In this document: in pieces, positions 18,357 to 26,398 of the stretch | How the letters are laid out: the number at the start of each line of letters is the position of its first letter | Position numbering within the stretch: the stretch's first letter is position 1 | NCBI RefSeq assembly: GCF_028368935.1 | Contig: NZ_JAQNDK010000005.1 | Span: forward strand, 1,171,001 to 1,235,000 | Source: Sorangium aterium | GTDB taxonomy: Bacteria; Myxococcota_A; Polyangia; Polyangiales; Polyangiaceae | Direction: 5' to 3' | Length of the DNA: 64,000 bases | Translations under genes and position numbers: made by a program | Notes under the pieces: model-generated | Databases searched by the model: none | Told to the model about the DNA's origin: nothing | What the model saw: only the letters and a program-made list of their open reading frames with translations

Positions 18357-20557
18357 TTGCCCGCCTTTCCGCTGGCGCGCCGGGTCGTGCCGCCGTCCAC
18401 GTGGGTGACGCCGCCGGTCGTCTTCAGCTTGCCGCCGCCCAGCGTCATCGTGCCCGCCGCGATGCTGCCGCTGGCCTGGATCGTCACCACCGGCGCGCTG
18501 ATCGAGACCTTCCCGCCCGCGCCGATCGAGACCTTCCCGGCCGTGATCGTGCCCATCGACGCCTTGACGCCGACGTTCCCCGCGGCCCGCTCGTGCACCG
18601 CGCCCGCCTGGCTCCGCTTGCCGCCGTTGATCGACTCGGCGTAGCTGCTGCAGCGGATCGTCCGGGACCCGCGGCAGGCGTAGGTGCGCGCCCCCGCGAC
18701 CGACTCGGAGACGCCGAGGCCGCTCGCGATCGACGTCGTCCCGAGCACCACCCGGGCGCAGCCGCCGCTGACGTTGACGTTGGACTGGTTGCAGAGCAGC
18801 GCGTAGCCGCCGCCCACGACCTCGACGCACGACCCGCTGGCCAGCACGGCGCGGTTGCCGGTGACGTCGACGAGCTCCGCCCCGCCGACGAGCTCGGAGC
18901 TCGCCCCCTCGACCGAGAGGAGCATCTCCTGCCCCACGTCGACGCGCTGGGTCGCCCCGACGCGCGCGGCGTGGCTCCCGAGCACGTTGCTGGTGAGCGA
19001 CAGGCCGACGACCTGCGCGTCGTCGCCGTCGATCCGCGTCGTCTCCGGGCCGCCGACCTTGACCGAGAGATCCCGCGAGGCGTGGATCGAGAGCGCCTCC
19101 GCGCCCGCGTCGTCGACCATCGTGATCCCCTGGGTCTCGCCGCTCCTCGGCGTGGTCCAGGACTGGAGCGCGGTCGTCGCCGACGCCGCGGGGAGCGGGA
19201 ACGGCGCGACCGCGGTCGCGTTGTAGGCGCGGCCGAGGACGAAGGGGCGATCCGGCGAGCCGTCGAGGTAGCCGACGTGGACCTCCCAGCCGACGCGGGG
19301 CAGGAACATCGAGGCGCCGAGCGGGTGCTGGAGGCAGCGGATCCAGCGCGAGGCGCGGTCGTCCGTGATCCCGGAGCGATCCCAGAGGAAGCGCAGCTTG
19401 ATCCGGCCGAGATCGTCGACGTGGATCTCCTCGCCCGGCGGCCCCGTGATCACCGCGCCGTCGATGTGCTCCACCGCGGGCGCCGGGCGGATCGCGGGCC
19501 GGAAGGGCGGGTGAGCTCCACCGTCCGCGGCCTTCGTCGGCCTGAGCGCGATCCGGTTTCCATAGGGCGTGGCCGCGCCGCCGTCGCGGCTCGGCCGCGC
19601 GTAGCGGTGGGAGAGCTCGGCGACGAGCATCCGCTGCTCGAAGAGGTCCGCCCCCGCGCCCGTGATCTCCACGAGGCGCCCTGGCGCGAGGCGGATGCAG
19701 TCGCTCTCCCCCGTGACGGCGACCTTGTCGCGCTGCAGCTGCTCCAGCCGCCGCCTGGCCCGCGCCTTCGCGGCCTCGGCGCTGGGGACGCCGGCCGGGA
19801 CCTCGAGCCACGCGAGCTCGCCCTCGCCGGCGTGGCCGTCGATGTAAACGTCCGGGTGCCGCACGTCGAAGTCCCGCACGTTGACCCGATCGGCCACGGC
19901 CCGCTCCTCCCACTCGAGCGACGAGAGGGCGCGCGCCCCGAGCTTCGCCCCGCGGGGCCCGGCGTAGGGGAGCGCCGCGCCGCCCTCGATCCCGTCGTGC
20001 GAGCCGTTGCCGTCGCCGAGGACGATGCGGTGCTCGCCCTCGGCCGTGGTGTCGAACCAGTACGAGATCCCCTCGTCCGCGAGCAGGCGCTCGATGAACG
20101 CCCACTCCGCCTCGGCGTACTGGACGCACTGGGGCCGCACCGGGTACGCGCCCGCGAGCCGCGGCTCGATCGCCGCCGCGGGAACGCCCGCGCCCGCCAG
20201 CACCTCGGTCACGACCTGCTCGGTGGTCTTCTCGAGGAAGACCCGGTAGCCGCCGCGCAGCGTGAGGAGCCATGGCGGATCCGAGAGGCGGAGCGCGTAG
20301 ATCCGCTCCCGGCCGCGGCGGAGATCGCAGCTCGCCTCGACGACGAGGAGGCGGACGAGCCGCTCGGAGCCCTCGGCAGGGTCGACGAGCGCGAGCGTCG
20401 CCGGGGCGCGGAGGAGCGCCGCCAGATCCACCTCGTCGGGGACGGCGACGCGCACCTCCCACGACGAGAGGGCATCCATGGCCTCGCGCCCCGCGAGCTC
20501 CAGCACGACGCACTCCCCCAGCGGCTCGCAGGCGAGCCGGACGTCGACGTCGCTCAT
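18353..20557 (-). CDS. vgrG: VgrG spike protein (first of three)
   Basis: T6SS spike subunit of 734 aa and first gene of the minus-strand run vgrG-vgrG-DUF6484-vgrG-HEAT fusion-RHS. Recognised by RPQCVQYAEAEWAFIERLLA, GISYWFDTTAEGE, EIHVDDLGRIKLRFLWDR, MFLPRVGWEVHVGYLDGSPD and RAYNATAVAPFPLP. The C terminus is a Gly/Val/Ser beta-needle (VISIGAGGKVSISAPVV-like repeats) ending in a Lys/Arg-rich tail. ATG 20557 begins MSDVDVRLACEPLGEC; the 361 bases upstream hold no gene and should contain the promoter of the run. A degraded copy of its N-terminal coding sequence lies at 21990-22110. Confidence 0.93.
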   Translation of the reverse strand: MSDVDVRLACEPLGECVVLELAGREAMDALSSWEVRVAVPDEVDLAALLRAPATLALVDPAEGSERLVRLLVVEASCDLRRGRERIYALRLSDPPWLLTLRGGYRVFLEKTTEQVVTEVLAGAGVPAAAIEPRLAGAYPVRPQCVQYAEAEWAFIERLLADEGISYWFDTTAEGEHRIVLGDGNGSHDGIEGGAALPYAGPRGAKLGARALSSLEWEERAVADRVNVRDFDVRHPDVYIDGHAGEGELAWLEVPAGVPSAEAAKARARRRLEQLQRDKVAVTGESDCIRLAPGRLVEITGAGADLFEQRMLVAELSHRYARPSRDGGAATPYGNRIALRPTKAADGGAHPPFRPAIRPAPAVEHIDGAVITGPPGEEIHVDDLGRIKLRFLWDRSGITDDRASRWIRCLQHPLGASMFLPRVGWEVHVGYLDGSPDRPFVLGRAYNATAVAPFPLPAASATTALQSWTTPRSGETQGITMVDDAGAEALSIHASRDLSVKVGGPETTRIDGDDAQVVGLSLTSNVLGSHAARVGATQRVDVGQEMLLSVEGASSELVGGAELVDVTGNRAVLASGSCVEVVGGGYALLCNQSNVNVSGGCARVVLGTTSIASGLGVSESVAGARTYACRGSRTIRCSSYAESINGGKRSQAGAVHERAAGNVGVKASMGTITAGKVSIGAGGKVSISAPVVTIQASGSIAAGTMTLGGGKLKTTGGVTHVDGGTTRRASGKAGK

Positions 20558-20918
20558 GGCTCCCAGGCCCGGGCTCCGCGGGGGAGCCCGGCGTCATTCC
20601 GCGGAGATCTGCGCATGTTCGCTGCCACCCCGAGATCGCTCCTGGCCACGCGAGGTCGCCGTGGCCGGTGTAGACAACAGCCGCAACACCGTAACAGAGC
20701 AGATCTGCGTGCCCGTTGGCCAGCCCGTCGAGCGGCGTCGGGCGGCGGACCGCCCGGGGAACGCTCCGATCGGTTTGAGGATGCACGCGGGGCTCGTCCT
20801 CGGAGGGCAGCATGACCATGCCCGCCGGCCGTCGTGAGTCTCTGGGCTCCCGGCGCACTCAGGCTCACACAATTACGCGCGTTCTGCCGGAATCATCTCT
20901 CTATTTCTGTCGAGCAGA
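20558..20918. other. Gene-free divergent intergenic region
   Basis: 361 bases between the divergently transcribed vgrG run and the PD-(D/E)XK-like gene. Parts are less GC-rich than neighbours (about 20655-20700 and 20865-20935). Promoters for both directions are expected here, but I see no convincing -35/-10 pair, operator or hairpin. Short open frames on both strands have noncoding composition. Confidence 0.5.
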
Positions 20919-21872
20919 GTGGTTATTTCAAGTGCGCCTGTGCGCGAGCATCGATATCAGAGCCGTGTGGGAAAGCTGGACCGGTTCGCGAAGCAGACGT
21001 TCGCGGAGGAAGCGGTGCGGGTCACGGGCAGCGCCGCCGCATGGCAGGAGGCGCCCGAGGTTCGCCTCGATCGGGTGCAGGCCGACGGCTACCTCCGGGT
21101 GCTGCGGCCCGACGGTCTGACTCCCCTGGCTGCGCCATGGCCGGAGGCTCGGGGACATGAGGAAACGCTCGTCGAGCTGAAGATGCCCGGCGATCACGTG
21201 GACGTGGTGGAGCTCAAGCGGGCGCTGCTGCGCCGGCAGGCGCGGGAGGTCGAGCGGGTCGAGGAGCGCGTGCCGCCGTGGATGGGGGAGGAGCCGTTGT
21301 GGCTCATCGCTCCTCACGTGCCGTCGTGGCTGCACGGCGTGCGGGCGCTGGAGCGGTTTGCGCCTGGCTGTTACCGTATCGGCCCCTCGCCGTTTCAGTT
21401 TCTCTGGATCGCGGCCAACGAGCTGCCGTTGCGGGACGAGCTGGTGCCGTTCCTGGTGGCACGCTCGGGACGGGCCCTGGACGAATTCGCCCGGTGGGTC
21501 GCACCGCGGCGGGAAGTGGAATGGGTGCTCTCCATGCTACAGTATATGCTGATGTCACCGTGGACCCAGGAGGAATTGAAGCGGCGGTTCGCTCGCTCCG
21601 ATGATCCGGAGATCGAGGCGCGCCGACAGGGGATCCTGCGCACCTTGCTCGCGGACAGCCCGGAGGTGAAGGAGGAGCTCATCGAGGAGGGTCAGCAGGA
21701 AGGCCGGCTGACCGAGGCGCGCGCCGCGCTGCGCACGGTGCTGGCGCGGCGTGGGCTCACGCTCGGTCCCGCGCTGGAGGCGCAGATCGACGCCTGCGTC
21801 GACATGCCCACGTTGCACCGATGGCTTGAGCAGGCCGTGACCGCGGCCGGCGCAGAGGAAGCGCTGACGTAG
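20919..21872 (+). CDS. PD-(D/E)XK nuclease-like protein (Rpn/DUF4351-like)
   Basis: Cytoplasmic protein of 317 aa. The segment HEETLVELKMPGDHVDVVELKR contains an E-x-K element like the PD-(D/E)XK nuclease core. The C-terminal part (EARRQGILRTLLADSPEV, then GQQEGRLTEARAALRTVLARRG) resembles the tails of Rpn/DUF4351-type proteins, which occur in many copies in myxobacteria and cyanobacteria. The GTG at 20919 gives the longest frame; a second GTG at 20967 (before GKLDRFAKQTFAEE) is an equally good start and gives 301 aa. Neither has a strong ribosome binding site. It sits between the vgrG run and a vgrG fragment, so it may have been inserted there. Nuclease activity is not certain. Confidence 0.65.
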   Translation: MVISSAPVREHRYQSRVGKLDRFAKQTFAEEAVRVTGSAAAWQEAPEVRLDRVQADGYLRVLRPDGLTPLAAPWPEARGHEETLVELKMPGDHVDVVELKRALLRRQAREVERVEERVPPWMGEEPLWLIAPHVPSWLHGVRALERFAPGCYRIGPSPFQFLWIAANELPLRDELVPFLVARSGRALDEFARWVAPRREVEWVLSMLQYMLMSPWTQEELKRRFARSDDPEIEARRQGILRTLLADSPEVKEELIEEGQQEGRLTEARAALRTVLARRGLTLGPALEAQIDACVDMPTLHRWLEQAVTAAGAEEALT

Positions 21873-21989
21873 ATCGCGACGCGTCGCGGCTGCTTCCTTT
21901 CACGTCTACAGGTCTGACGATCATGGCCTTGTCCCAGGGCAGCCCGATGGCGAGCGACAGAGCCGACCTGGTCCACGACGCCTGACAGG

Positions 21990-22110
21990 CGCGCGCTTGC
22001 CGCGGTGGGGGTGCCCGCGCCGGTCAGCTCCTCGGTCACGAACTGCCCGGTGGTCTCCTCGAGGAAGATCAGTCAGCCGCCGCGCAGCGTGGCGTCGGGC
22101 AGACCACACG
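21990..22110 (-). pseudogene. vgrG remnant
   Basis: On the minus strand this stretch reads LRGG-stop-LIFLEETTGQFVTEELTGAGTP. That matches LRGGYRVFLEKTTEQVVTEVLAGAGVP of the intact vgrG at about 20185-20260. The nucleotide match is close across about 85 bases and includes GCCGCCGCGCAGCGTG and TCCTCGGTCACGA-type blocks. A stop codon interrupts the frame and nothing recognisable remains on either side, so this is a decayed fragment of another vgrG. The 292 bases 21873-22164 between genes hold only this remnant and the kinase leader. Confidence 0.7.
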
Positions 22111-22164
22111 GGGAACGCTCAGCTCGGGTATATTCCCCGCGCGCCCGGCGCGGGGCGGACCCTC

Positions 22165-25100
22165 GTGAAAGAGAAGATTTCTCCAACCCTCTCGCAGGCG
22201 ATCCTGCGCCCCGGCGGCGTGGAGACGCAGTCGCGGGCGGGCGACGTCCTGCCGCCGTCGAGCTTCGGCCCGGAGAGCCCCGGCCCGTCGAGCTTCCACC
22301 CGCCGAGCCGGTTCGACGAGTACCGGCTCCTCCAGAAGCTCGGCAGCGGCGGCATGGGCGATGTCTACCTCGCGCACGACACGCTGCTCGACCGCATGGT
22401 CGCGGTGAAGTTCATCCGCGCGGCGACCGCGGACGCCGAGGTGCGCGCGCGGCTGCTCGCCGAGGCGCGCGCGGCCGCCCGCATCCACCACCCCAACGTC
22501 GTCGCCGTCTTCCGCGTGGGCGAGCTCCGGGGGCGGCTGTTCGTCGTCTCGGAGTTCGTCCGCGGCCAGAGCCTCGACCGCGTCGACGTGCCGATGCCCT
22601 CGCGCCGCGTGCTCGATCTCGGGGCGGGCCTTGCGCGGGGCCTCGCTGCCGCCCACCGCCGGGGCGTGCTGCACCTCGACATCAAGCCGGCCAACGCGGT
22701 GCTCACCGCGGAGGGCGAGGCGAAGCTCCTCGACTTCGGCCTCGCCAAGCTCCTCGAGCCCGCCGTGCGGCCCGACCCGCGCGGAGCGCGATCCGACATC
22801 CCTGGAGGGCGATCCGACATCCCTGGAGCGCGATTTGACGTTCCTGGAGGGCGATCCGACATCCCTGGAGGGCGATCGGACATGCCCGGGGCCCGATCCG
22901 ACAGCCCCGGAGGGCGATCCGACTCGCTCGGCGCGGATGCGCTCTCTGGCGGCGAGGCCCTGCGAGGGGCGCAGGGCGATACGGACGCGGCGATCGCACC
23001 AAGCGACGAGCCGCTCGAGGGCGAGTTCCGCGAGGCGGCCGAGATGGCGGCGCGGCTGCTCGACGCGACGACGAGCGTCGGCGGCGGCACGCCCCACTAC
23101 CTGCCGCCCGAGCTGTGGCGCGACGAGCTCGCGACGCGCCGCTCCGACGTGTACTCGCTCGGCGCGCTGCTCTTCGAGCTCTGCGCCGGCGTCCCGCCGC
23201 ACCACGACGTGCCGATGGGCGAGCTCCCGCTCGTCGTCCAGAGCGATGCGCCCCGGCCCCTCGCCGCCCTCGCGCCGGGCGTCGACCCGCGGCTCGCGGC
23301 CGTCATCGAGCGGTGCCTCGAGATCGATCCGGCCGACCGCTTCGCCTCGGGCGACGAGCTGCGCGACGCGCTCGAACAGCTGCTCGCCAGGAGCCGCCAC
23401 GCCTCCGTCGCCCCGGAGGGCAACCCCTACCGCGGGCTCCTCGTCTTCGATCTCGAGCACCGCGCCGTGTTCTACGGGCGCAGCTCCGAGACGGGGACGA
23501 TCCTCGACCGGCTCCGCTCCGAGCCCATGATCGTCGTGGCCGGCGACTCGGGCTCGGGCAAGTCCTCGCTCTGCCGGGCCGGCGTGCTCTCGCTCGTGCT
23601 CGAGGGCGCCCTCGGCGGCGGGCGCGCCTTCCAGACGGCCATGATGGTGCCGGGCCGGCACCCGCTCGCCGCGCTGGCCGCCGCGCTCGAGCCGGTCCTC
23701 GGCGCCCCCGCCGAGCGCATCGCCGAGGCCGTGCGCGCCGCGCCGGGCTCCCTCGCCCGGGACCTGCGCGCGCGGCTCGGAGAGCGCGGCGGGCTCGTGC
23801 TGTTCATCGACCAGATGGAGGAGCTCGCGACGCTGAGCAGCCCGGGAGAGGCGGCGCTCGTCGGCGAGGTGCTCAGCGCCTTCGCGGCGCGCTCGCCCTC
23901 CCTGCGCCTGCTCGCCACGGTGCGCGGCGACTTCCTCGCGCGCGTCGCCGGCATCTCCGGCCTGGGCGACGACATCGAGCGCGCGCTCTACCTGCTCCGC
24001 CCGATGTCGGCGGACAAGCTCCGCGAGGCCATCACCGGGCCGGCGCGGGCCAAGGGCGTCGCGTTCGAGTCCGACGCGGTCGTCGACGCGCTCGTCGAGT
24101 CCACCGCGCGCGCCGAGGGCGGGCTGCCGCTCCTCCAGTTCGCGCTCGCCGAGCTCTGGGACGCCCGCGCCGCGCCCGACGCGCCGCTCAGCAGCGCCGA
24201 TCTCGCGCAGATCGGCGGGGTCGAGGGGGCGCTCGCACGCCACGCCGATCGCGTGCTCGGCCGCATGCCGCCCGAGGTCCACGCGGCCGCGCGGCGGCTG
24301 CTCGGCGCGCTCATCACCCCGCAGGGCACGCGGGCGCGGCGCGCCGAGGGCGAGCTCGCGGAGAAGGGCGGCGACGGGGCGGCGCGTGCGGCGCTCGACG
24401 CGCTCGTCCAGGGCCGCCTCCTGTTCGCCCGCGAAGGCGAGCAGGGGACGGTCTACGAGATCGCCCACGAGGCCCTGATCCACGGCTGGGGGACGCTGCG
24501 CCACTGGCTCGAGGAGCAGCGCGAGCAGCGCGCGACGCGCCAGCGCCTCGAGGCCTCGGCCGCCGAGTGGGAGCGGCTCGGCCGGCGCCGCGACGCGCTC
24601 TTCAGCGCGCGCCAGCTCAAGGAGGCGAGGGGCCTCGACCCGGCCGACCTGCCGCCGCGCGAGGCGGCGTTCCTGAGGGCGTCGCGGCGCGCCGTCCTGA
24701 CGCAGCGCGCGGTCCGGTGGGCCCTCGTCGTGGGCGTCCCGCTCGTCGCCGTGATGCTCTATGGCACGCTGGAGCTCAGGGCGGCGCGCCAGCTCGCCGC
24801 GCGGGCGGACAGGAAGATCCACGAGGCCGCGCTCACCTCGTCCGCCGCGGCGATCGAGCGCGCCGAGGCCGAGGCGCTCCGCACGGAGGCGCTCTCCGCG
24901 TTCGATCGCCGGCTCCGTGACGAGGGAGAGGCGCTCTGGGAGCGCGCGCAGCGGCGCGCCGCCGAGGTCGAGCGGCTGCAGCTGCAGGTGAGCCAGAAGC
25001 TGGAGGCGGCGCTCACGCTCGACGGCGCCCGCAACGACGCGCGCGCGCGGCTCGGCGACGTGCTCTACGAGCGCGCGCTCGCCGCGGACGCGCGCGGCCA

Positions 25101-26268
25101 CGCCTCGCTGCGCGACGAGCTGCTCCAGCGCATGACGACGTACGATCCCGACGGCGAGCGCCGGCAGCGATGGAACGCGCCCGCGGAGGTCGCCATCGAG
25201 ACCGATCCCCCCGGCGCGGACATCACGCTGGAGCGGTACGAGAGCGACGCGGAGGGGCGCCGGCAGCTGGTCGGACAGCGCCTCCTCGGGACGACGCCCT
25301 TCGCGAGCATCGCGCTCGCGCAGGGCTCCTACCTCCTCACCTGCGAGGCGCGGAATCGCACCATCGTGCGTTATCCGTTCCTGGTCCAACGCGGAGAGTC
25401 ATTGAAGCTCTCCATCCCGCTGCCGCACGCCGGGGACGTTCCTCCCGGGTACATCTACATCCCGCCGGGTCGGTTCCTCTTCGGCGCCGCCCTCGACGAC
25501 ATGTACCGGTGGGCGTTCCTCTCCACCGTTCCTCTCCACGAGATCCGCACAGGCGCGTACCTCATCGCGCGACACGAAACGACGTTCCAGGAGTGGCTCG
25601 ACCACATCCAGGCGCTCCCGAAGGAGTCCCGCGGCAGCTCGTCCATCCAGGCGGGCAATGGCGCCATGACTGGCGCCCTGGGGCTGCGCCGCCTGCCAAA
25701 CGGTGTGTGGCAGCTCACGATCCAGCCCACGGTGCAGGCGTATACGGCGCGGGCAGGGGAGCCGCTCGTGTATCCATCGCGGGCGGTCCGCGCGCAGCAG
25801 GACTGGCTTCGTTTCCCCGTCACGGGCATCTCCTTCGCTCAGGCCACCGAGTATGCCGCGTGGCTCCACAGGACAGGCCGCGTCCGCGGAGCCCGCCTCT
25901 GCACCGACTACGAGTGGGAGCGCGCGGCGCGGGGCGCCGACAGCCGCATCTTCCCGCACGGGGACAGGCTGTCTCCCGGCGACGCCAACTTCGATGAGAC
26001 CTACGGCAAGGAGAGCTCCACGATGGGGCCGGATGAGGTGGGCTCGCACCCTGCCTCACGTAGTCCGTTCGGGGTCGATGATATGGCGGGAAACGTGCTG
26101 GAGTGGGCCATCTCTTCGATCGAGACCGACAAAGTGCTGTTGCGAGGTGGTGCTTATATCTATGATCAAACCTCGGTCCGAAGTGACAACCGGACCGTCG
26201 TTGATGGCACCTTCCTCGACCCGGTGATCGGGCTCCGCATCTGCGCCTCGTTCCCTCCACCACCGTGA
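22165..26268 (+). CDS. Ser/Thr kinase - nSTAND NTPase - PEGA - FGE/SUMF1 protein
   Basis: Signalling protein of 1367 aa. Kinase domain about 53-420: YRLLQKLGSGGMGDVYLA, VAVKF, HLDIKPANAVL (HLD in place of HRD) and DFGLAKL. Seven tandem 7-residue repeats (G-RSDIP) sit just after DFG, before the GGGTPHYLPPELW end of the activation segment. A STAND-type NTPase follows, with Walker A GDSGSGKSS at about 459 and Walker B LVLFIDQMEELA. A membrane span at about 848-872 (WALVVGVPLVAVMLYG), a helical region, a PEGA-like domain (VAIETDPPGADITLE) and a C-terminal FGE/sulfatase-modifying domain (VTGISFAQATEYAAWL, RLCTDYEWERAARG, DMAGNVLEWA) complete it. GTG 22165 precedes KEKISPTLSQAIL. The FGE domain would lie outside the membrane and the kinase inside; its ligand is unknown. 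Confidence 0.88.
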   Translation: MKEKISPTLSQAILRPGGVETQSRAGDVLPPSSFGPESPGPSSFHPPSRFDEYRLLQKLGSGGMGDVYLAHDTLLDRMVAVKFIRAATADAEVRARLLAEARAAARIHHPNVVAVFRVGELRGRLFVVSEFVRGQSLDRVDVPMPSRRVLDLGAGLARGLAAAHRRGVLHLDIKPANAVLTAEGEAKLLDFGLAKLLEPAVRPDPRGARSDIPGGRSDIPGARFDVPGGRSDIPGGRSDMPGARSDSPGGRSDSLGADALSGGEALRGAQGDTDAAIAPSDEPLEGEFREAAEMAARLLDATTSVGGGTPHYLPPELWRDELATRRSDVYSLGALLFELCAGVPPHHDVPMGELPLVVQSDAPRPLAALAPGVDPRLAAVIERCLEIDPADRFASGDELRDALEQLLARSRHASVAPEGNPYRGLLVFDLEHRAVFYGRSSETGTILDRLRSEPMIVVAGDSGSGKSSLCRAGVLSLVLEGALGGGRAFQTAMMVPGRHPLAALAAALEPVLGAPAERIAEAVRAAPGSLARDLRARLGERGGLVLFIDQMEELATLSSPGEAALVGEVLSAFAARSPSLRLLATVRGDFLARVAGISGLGDDIERALYLLRPMSADKLREAITGPARAKGVAFESDAVVDALVESTARAEGGLPLLQFALAELWDARAAPDAPLSSADLAQIGGVEGALARHADRVLGRMPPEVHAAARRLLGALITPQGTRARRAEGELAEKGGDGAARAALDALVQGRLLFAREGEQGTVYEIAHEALIHGWGTLRHWLEEQREQRATRQRLEASAAEWERLGRRRDALFSARQLKEARGLDPADLPPREAAFLRASRRAVLTQRAVRWALVVGVPLVAVMLYGTLELRAARQLAARADRKIHEAALTSSAAAIERAEAEALRTEALSAFDRRLRDEGEALWERAQRRAAEVERLQLQVSQKLEAALTLDGARNDARARLGDVLYERALAADARGHASLRDELLQRMTTYDPDGERRQRWNAPAEVAIETDPPGADITLERYESDAEGRRQLVGQRLLGTTPFASIALAQGSYLLTCEARNRTIVRYPFLVQRGESLKLSIPLPHAGDVPPGYIYIPPGRFLFGAALDDMYRWAFLSTVPLHEIRTGAYLIARHETTFQEWLDHIQALPKESRGSSSIQAGNGAMTGALGLRRLPNGVWQLTIQPTVQAYTARAGEPLVYPSRAVRAQQDWLRFPVTGISFAQATEYAAWLHRTGRVRGARLCTDYEWERAARGADSRIFPHGDRLSPGDANFDETYGKESSTMGPDEVGSHPASRSPFGVDDMAGNVLEWAISSIETDKVLLRGGAYIYDQTSVRSDNRTVVDGTFLDPVIGLRICASFPPPP
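22786..22932 (+). repeat. 7 x 21-bp in-frame repeat in kinase activation segment
   Basis: Seven 21-base units encode (A/G)R(S/F)D(I/V/M/S)(P/L)G. Units two and four are identical at protein level. The array lies between the DFG motif and the PPE motif of the kinase. Unit length is a multiple of three, so copy-number change would not shift the frame. Confidence 0.9.
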
Positions 26269-26279
26269 AGGCGACGAGG

Positions 26280-26304
26280 CCCGCGGCGCTCGGACCGCCG
26301 CGGG
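26280..26304. terminator. Candidate terminator hairpin after kinase gene
   Basis: A perfect 9-bp stem (CCCGCGGCG / CGCCGCGGG) with a 7-base loop starts 12 bases after the kinase stop. There is no T tract, so it may act with Rho or only stabilise the 3' end. Confidence 0.35.
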
Positions 26305-26398
26305 GTTCATCGCTCGCGTGATCGGGGCTCGACCGCCGGAGGGAAGACCGTCGATGCGCAAGGCGTCACGGCTTTAGCGGCAGCGTTCGGAGGCGATC

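Noticed and set aside
13164..18644. Very long plus-strand open frame (over 1800 codons)
   Set aside because: It is the antisense of the vgrG run and its translation is Arg/Ala/Gly-rich without motifs. High GC removes stops from shadow frames.
3248..20557. Complete T6SS apparatus
   Set aside because: Only spike, PAAR-like and effector-associated genes are present; no sheath, baseplate or ATPase gene is in the window.
20594..20872. Small minus-strand gene upstream of vgrG
   Set aside because: No motif, no ribosome binding site and non-coding composition.
22069..25389. Long minus-strand open frame opposite the large kinase
   Set aside because: The plus strand has clear kinase, NTPase and FGE motifs; this frame is a compositional shadow.
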